Below, one piece after another: positions 20,598-22,160 of a stretch of DNA of 22,160 nucleotides. The DNA is from Minisyncoccus sp041650175 (GTDB taxonomy: Bacteria > Patescibacteriota > Minisyncoccia > Minisyncoccales > Minisyncoccaceae). The notes under the pieces are model-generated. The model did no database searches. It was not told the origin of the DNA and saw only the letters and a program-made list of their open reading frames with translations. The stretch lies in assembly GCA_041650175.1 (NCBI GenBank), contig JBAZLS010000016.1, forward strand, positions 1-22,160, given 5' to 3'. Positions within the stretch are counted from its first letter, which is position 1; each line of letters opens with the position of its first letter. The position numbers were made by a program, and so were the translations under genes.

Positions 20598-22160
20598 ATG
20601 AATAAAAATATAATTATACAGTTTATATTAGTATTATCTTTTACTTTCCTAGGGCAAAGTGGGATTGTTTTTGCTTACGAAACTCCTTCATGCGGATCAG
20701 CTACTAGTGGTTCATTTATTGAGGCTCCTACTTCTGATTTATGTAGTGTTGGGACTGCCTCCGGAATATCTTCAACCGTAGATAAATGGACTTGGATTTG
20801 CAGCACTCTAATGGGAATAACTCATTGTGATGCAAAAAAAGCTTCTAGTGTTTGTTACCCTGTATGCGGTTCATCCAATGGTGGCTCGTTTTCAAGCGCT
20901 CCAACTACTGGATTATGTGCTAAAGGAAAAGCAGGAACAGTAGAATTTCAAAAAGGTGGATGGACATGGAAATGTCTTCCTATTGGTAACTCATGTACTT
21001 CATTTTGTGTACCTACTTGTACAGCTTCATATATTTCAACAGTTAATCCAATCAACGGTCAATGTGGTTCTTCAAACAATGGAACATTTTCAACAGCTCC
21101 AACATCAGGGTTCTGCAACAGCGGAACATATTCTGGTTTAAGTGGATCTGGTCCTTGGTATTGGTCATGTACTGGCTCTAATGGTGGAACAACAGCAAAT
21201 TGTAGCGCGAACAAAACAGTTACAGTTACTCCAATTAACGGACAATGTGGTTCATCAAACAATGGAACATTTTCAACAGCTCCAACATCAGGGTTCTGCA
21301 ACAGCGGAACATATTCTGGTTTAAGTGGATCTGGTCCTTGGTATTGGTCTTGTGCTGGCTCTAATGGTGGAACAACAGCAAATTGTAGCGCAAACAAAAC
21401 AGTTACAGTTACTCCAATTAACGGACAATGTGGTTCATCAAACAATGGAACATTTTCAACAGCTCCAACATCAGGGTTCTGCAACAGCGGAACATATTCT
21501 GGTTTAAGTGGATCTGGTCCTTGGTATTGGTCTTGTGCTGGCTCTAATGGTGGAACAACAGCAAATTGTAGCGCAAACAAGGCTATTCCAAATAATATTT
21601 CATGTGGAGATTTAATTACCTCATCATATCATAGACCTGTTAATTATACTGGTGAATCTGTAATTGTAAAAACAGTAATTTTTAATTGGAATGGCAATGG
21701 AAAAGTTGCAATCGCAGGAAATTCAGCTGGAACAATGAATGCAGGAACTGATGATATTCTTCAAGTTAAGAATTTAACTAATGGGAAACAGATTACTTTT
21801 GGTCCATTTTTAAATGAAGTTTGGACTGGTATTGGACAGATTGAAAACATTCTTTCAATAGGAAGTAATACATTAGAATTTACTGCTATTGATTATTACG
21901 GAGTCAATGTTAGTGTTACAGATTTATATTTAAGCTGTAAAGCTTCTCCAATCAACGGACAATGCGGAACAGCAAATGGAAAGAATTATGCATATAACAT
22001 AACTAATTATGGTTATGATACTCAATGTGCAAATGGAACTTCATCAAATACAGATTTCCCAGCTCAAGGAAGTTCTGTTTCATGGTCTTGTCTTGGAAGC
22101 AATGGCGGAACTAACGCAAATTGTTCAGCTAGCCGTAATACCTCTCCAATCAACGGACAA
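20598..22160 (+). CDS. Large secreted Cys-containing repeat protein, N-terminal part (open at right edge)
   Basis: The frame is open for 521 codons from ATG 20598 to the last base. Residues 1-26 are a clear signal peptide (MNKN, hydrophobic core, GIVFA then YETPS). The mature protein is built of ~61-residue modules with four Cys each: two diverged copies (from CGSATSGSFIEAPTSDLC and CGSSNGGSFSSAPTTGLC), three near-identical tandem copies starting at residues 151, 212 and 273 (PINGQCGSSNN, STAPTSGFC, GPWYWSC, ANCSAN), an unrelated ~120-residue beta-rich domain (~330-450) resembling a lectin/carbohydrate-binding fold in style, and another diverged module at 451 with the next starting at 517. 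It is likely a cell-surface adhesin or fibre stalk; anchoring must lie beyond the window. The module type is familiar from large CPR surface proteins; function is inferred. Confidence 0.85.
   Translation, partial: MNKNIIIQFILVLSFTFLGQSGIVFAYETPSCGSATSGSFIEAPTSDLCSVGTASGISSTVDKWTWICSTLMGITHCDAKKASSVCYPVCGSSNGGSFSSAPTTGLCAKGKAGTVEFQKGGWTWKCLPIGNSCTSFCVPTCTASYISTVNPINGQCGSSNNGTFSTAPTSGFCNSGTYSGLSGSGPWYWSCTGSNGGTTANCSANKTVTVTPINGQCGSSNNGTFSTAPTSGFCNSGTYSGLSGSGPWYWSCAGSNGGTTANCSANKTVTVTPINGQCGSSNNGTFSTAPTSGFCNSGTYSGLSGSGPWYWSCAGSNGGTTANCSANKAIPNNISCGDLITSSYHRPVNYTGESVIVKTVIFNWNGNGKVAIAGNSAGTMNAGTDDILQVKNLTNGKQITFGPFLNEVWTGIGQIENILSIGSNTLEFTAIDYYGVNVSVTDLYLSCKASPINGQCGTANGKNYAYNITNYGYDTQCANGTSSNTDFPAQGSSVSWSCLGSNGGTNANCSASRNTSPINGQ
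21048..21581 (+). repeat. 183-bp tandem repeat, three copies, inside the secreted protein
   Basis: Units start at 21048, 21231 and 21414, spaced exactly 183 bases (61 codons). Copy 1 differs from copy 2 at about six bases; copies 2 and 3 look identical over some 167 bases, then diverge at the end of copy 3. Diverged units with the same opening (CCAATCAACGGACAATG) start at 21948 and 22146. Confidence 0.93.

Noticed and set aside
21059..21580. Minus-strand open frame of 173 codons with perfect internal repeats (QFAVVPPLEPAQ...)
   Set aside because: It is the shadow of the 183-bp tandem repeat; because 183 is a multiple of three, every frame repeats without stops. The plus-strand frame has a signal peptide, promoter and conserved Cys.

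Overview
The window looks like a chromosomal segment of an AT-rich bacterium (roughly 30% GC by eye). Several traits suggest a Patescibacteria/CPR lineage, probably Parcubacteria-like: a short MreD, a membrane-anchored MurF-like ligase, a pilin fused to a glycine-rich domain, a PadR/PspC pair, a modular Cys-containing secreted protein and almost no Shine-Dalgarno motifs. The placement is inferred from gene content and style, not from a search. All 20 complete genes end in TAA (15) or TAG (5) and none has an in-frame TGA, so the TGA=Gly code of Gracilibacteria/Absconditabacteria is excluded.

Layout. 1-400: 3' end of 23S rRNA and a complete 5S rRNA. 400-1545: two short unrecognised genes, each with its own promoter and terminator. 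1560-5007: the cell-elongation operon mreC-mreD-PBP2, closed by a two-way terminator. 5009-7428 (minus strand): a PadR regulator followed by a PspC-domain membrane protein. 7530-9640: greA and lysS. 9826-10705: a small membrane protein, a 19-bp GC-rich perfect hairpin and an unknown 112-aa gene. 10928-12226: serS. 12256-13594: a type IV pilin-like protein with a large polyglycine domain. 13646-20423: a probable envelope operon of alpha/beta hydrolase, membrane-anchored MurF-like ligase, DegT-type aminotransferase, YbaB, TIM-barrel-like protein, FemAB/FemX-like aminoacyltransferase and FtsQ. 20512-22160: a secreted Cys-containing repeat protein that runs off the right edge.

How it fits together. 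Much of the window concerns the cell envelope: elongation (mreCD, PBP2), division (ftsQ), peptidoglycan or surface-polymer modification (MurF-like, FemX-like, aminotransferase) and surface display (pilin fusion, repeat protein). The rest is housekeeping (rRNA, serS, lysS, greA).

Three patterns run across the genes. First, nine copies of two related hairpin repeats lie in the spacers of the first 10.9 kb, all in one orientation, and they share outer ends while their stems differ by compensating base changes. Second, many promoters sit so close to the start codon that the transcripts should be leaderless or nearly so. Third, the envelope operon carries a Mur ligase that has lost both the family's N-terminal substrate-binding domain and its usual C-terminal motif. 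These are the best leads for new biology; no defence system, CRISPR array or intact insertion sequence was seen.
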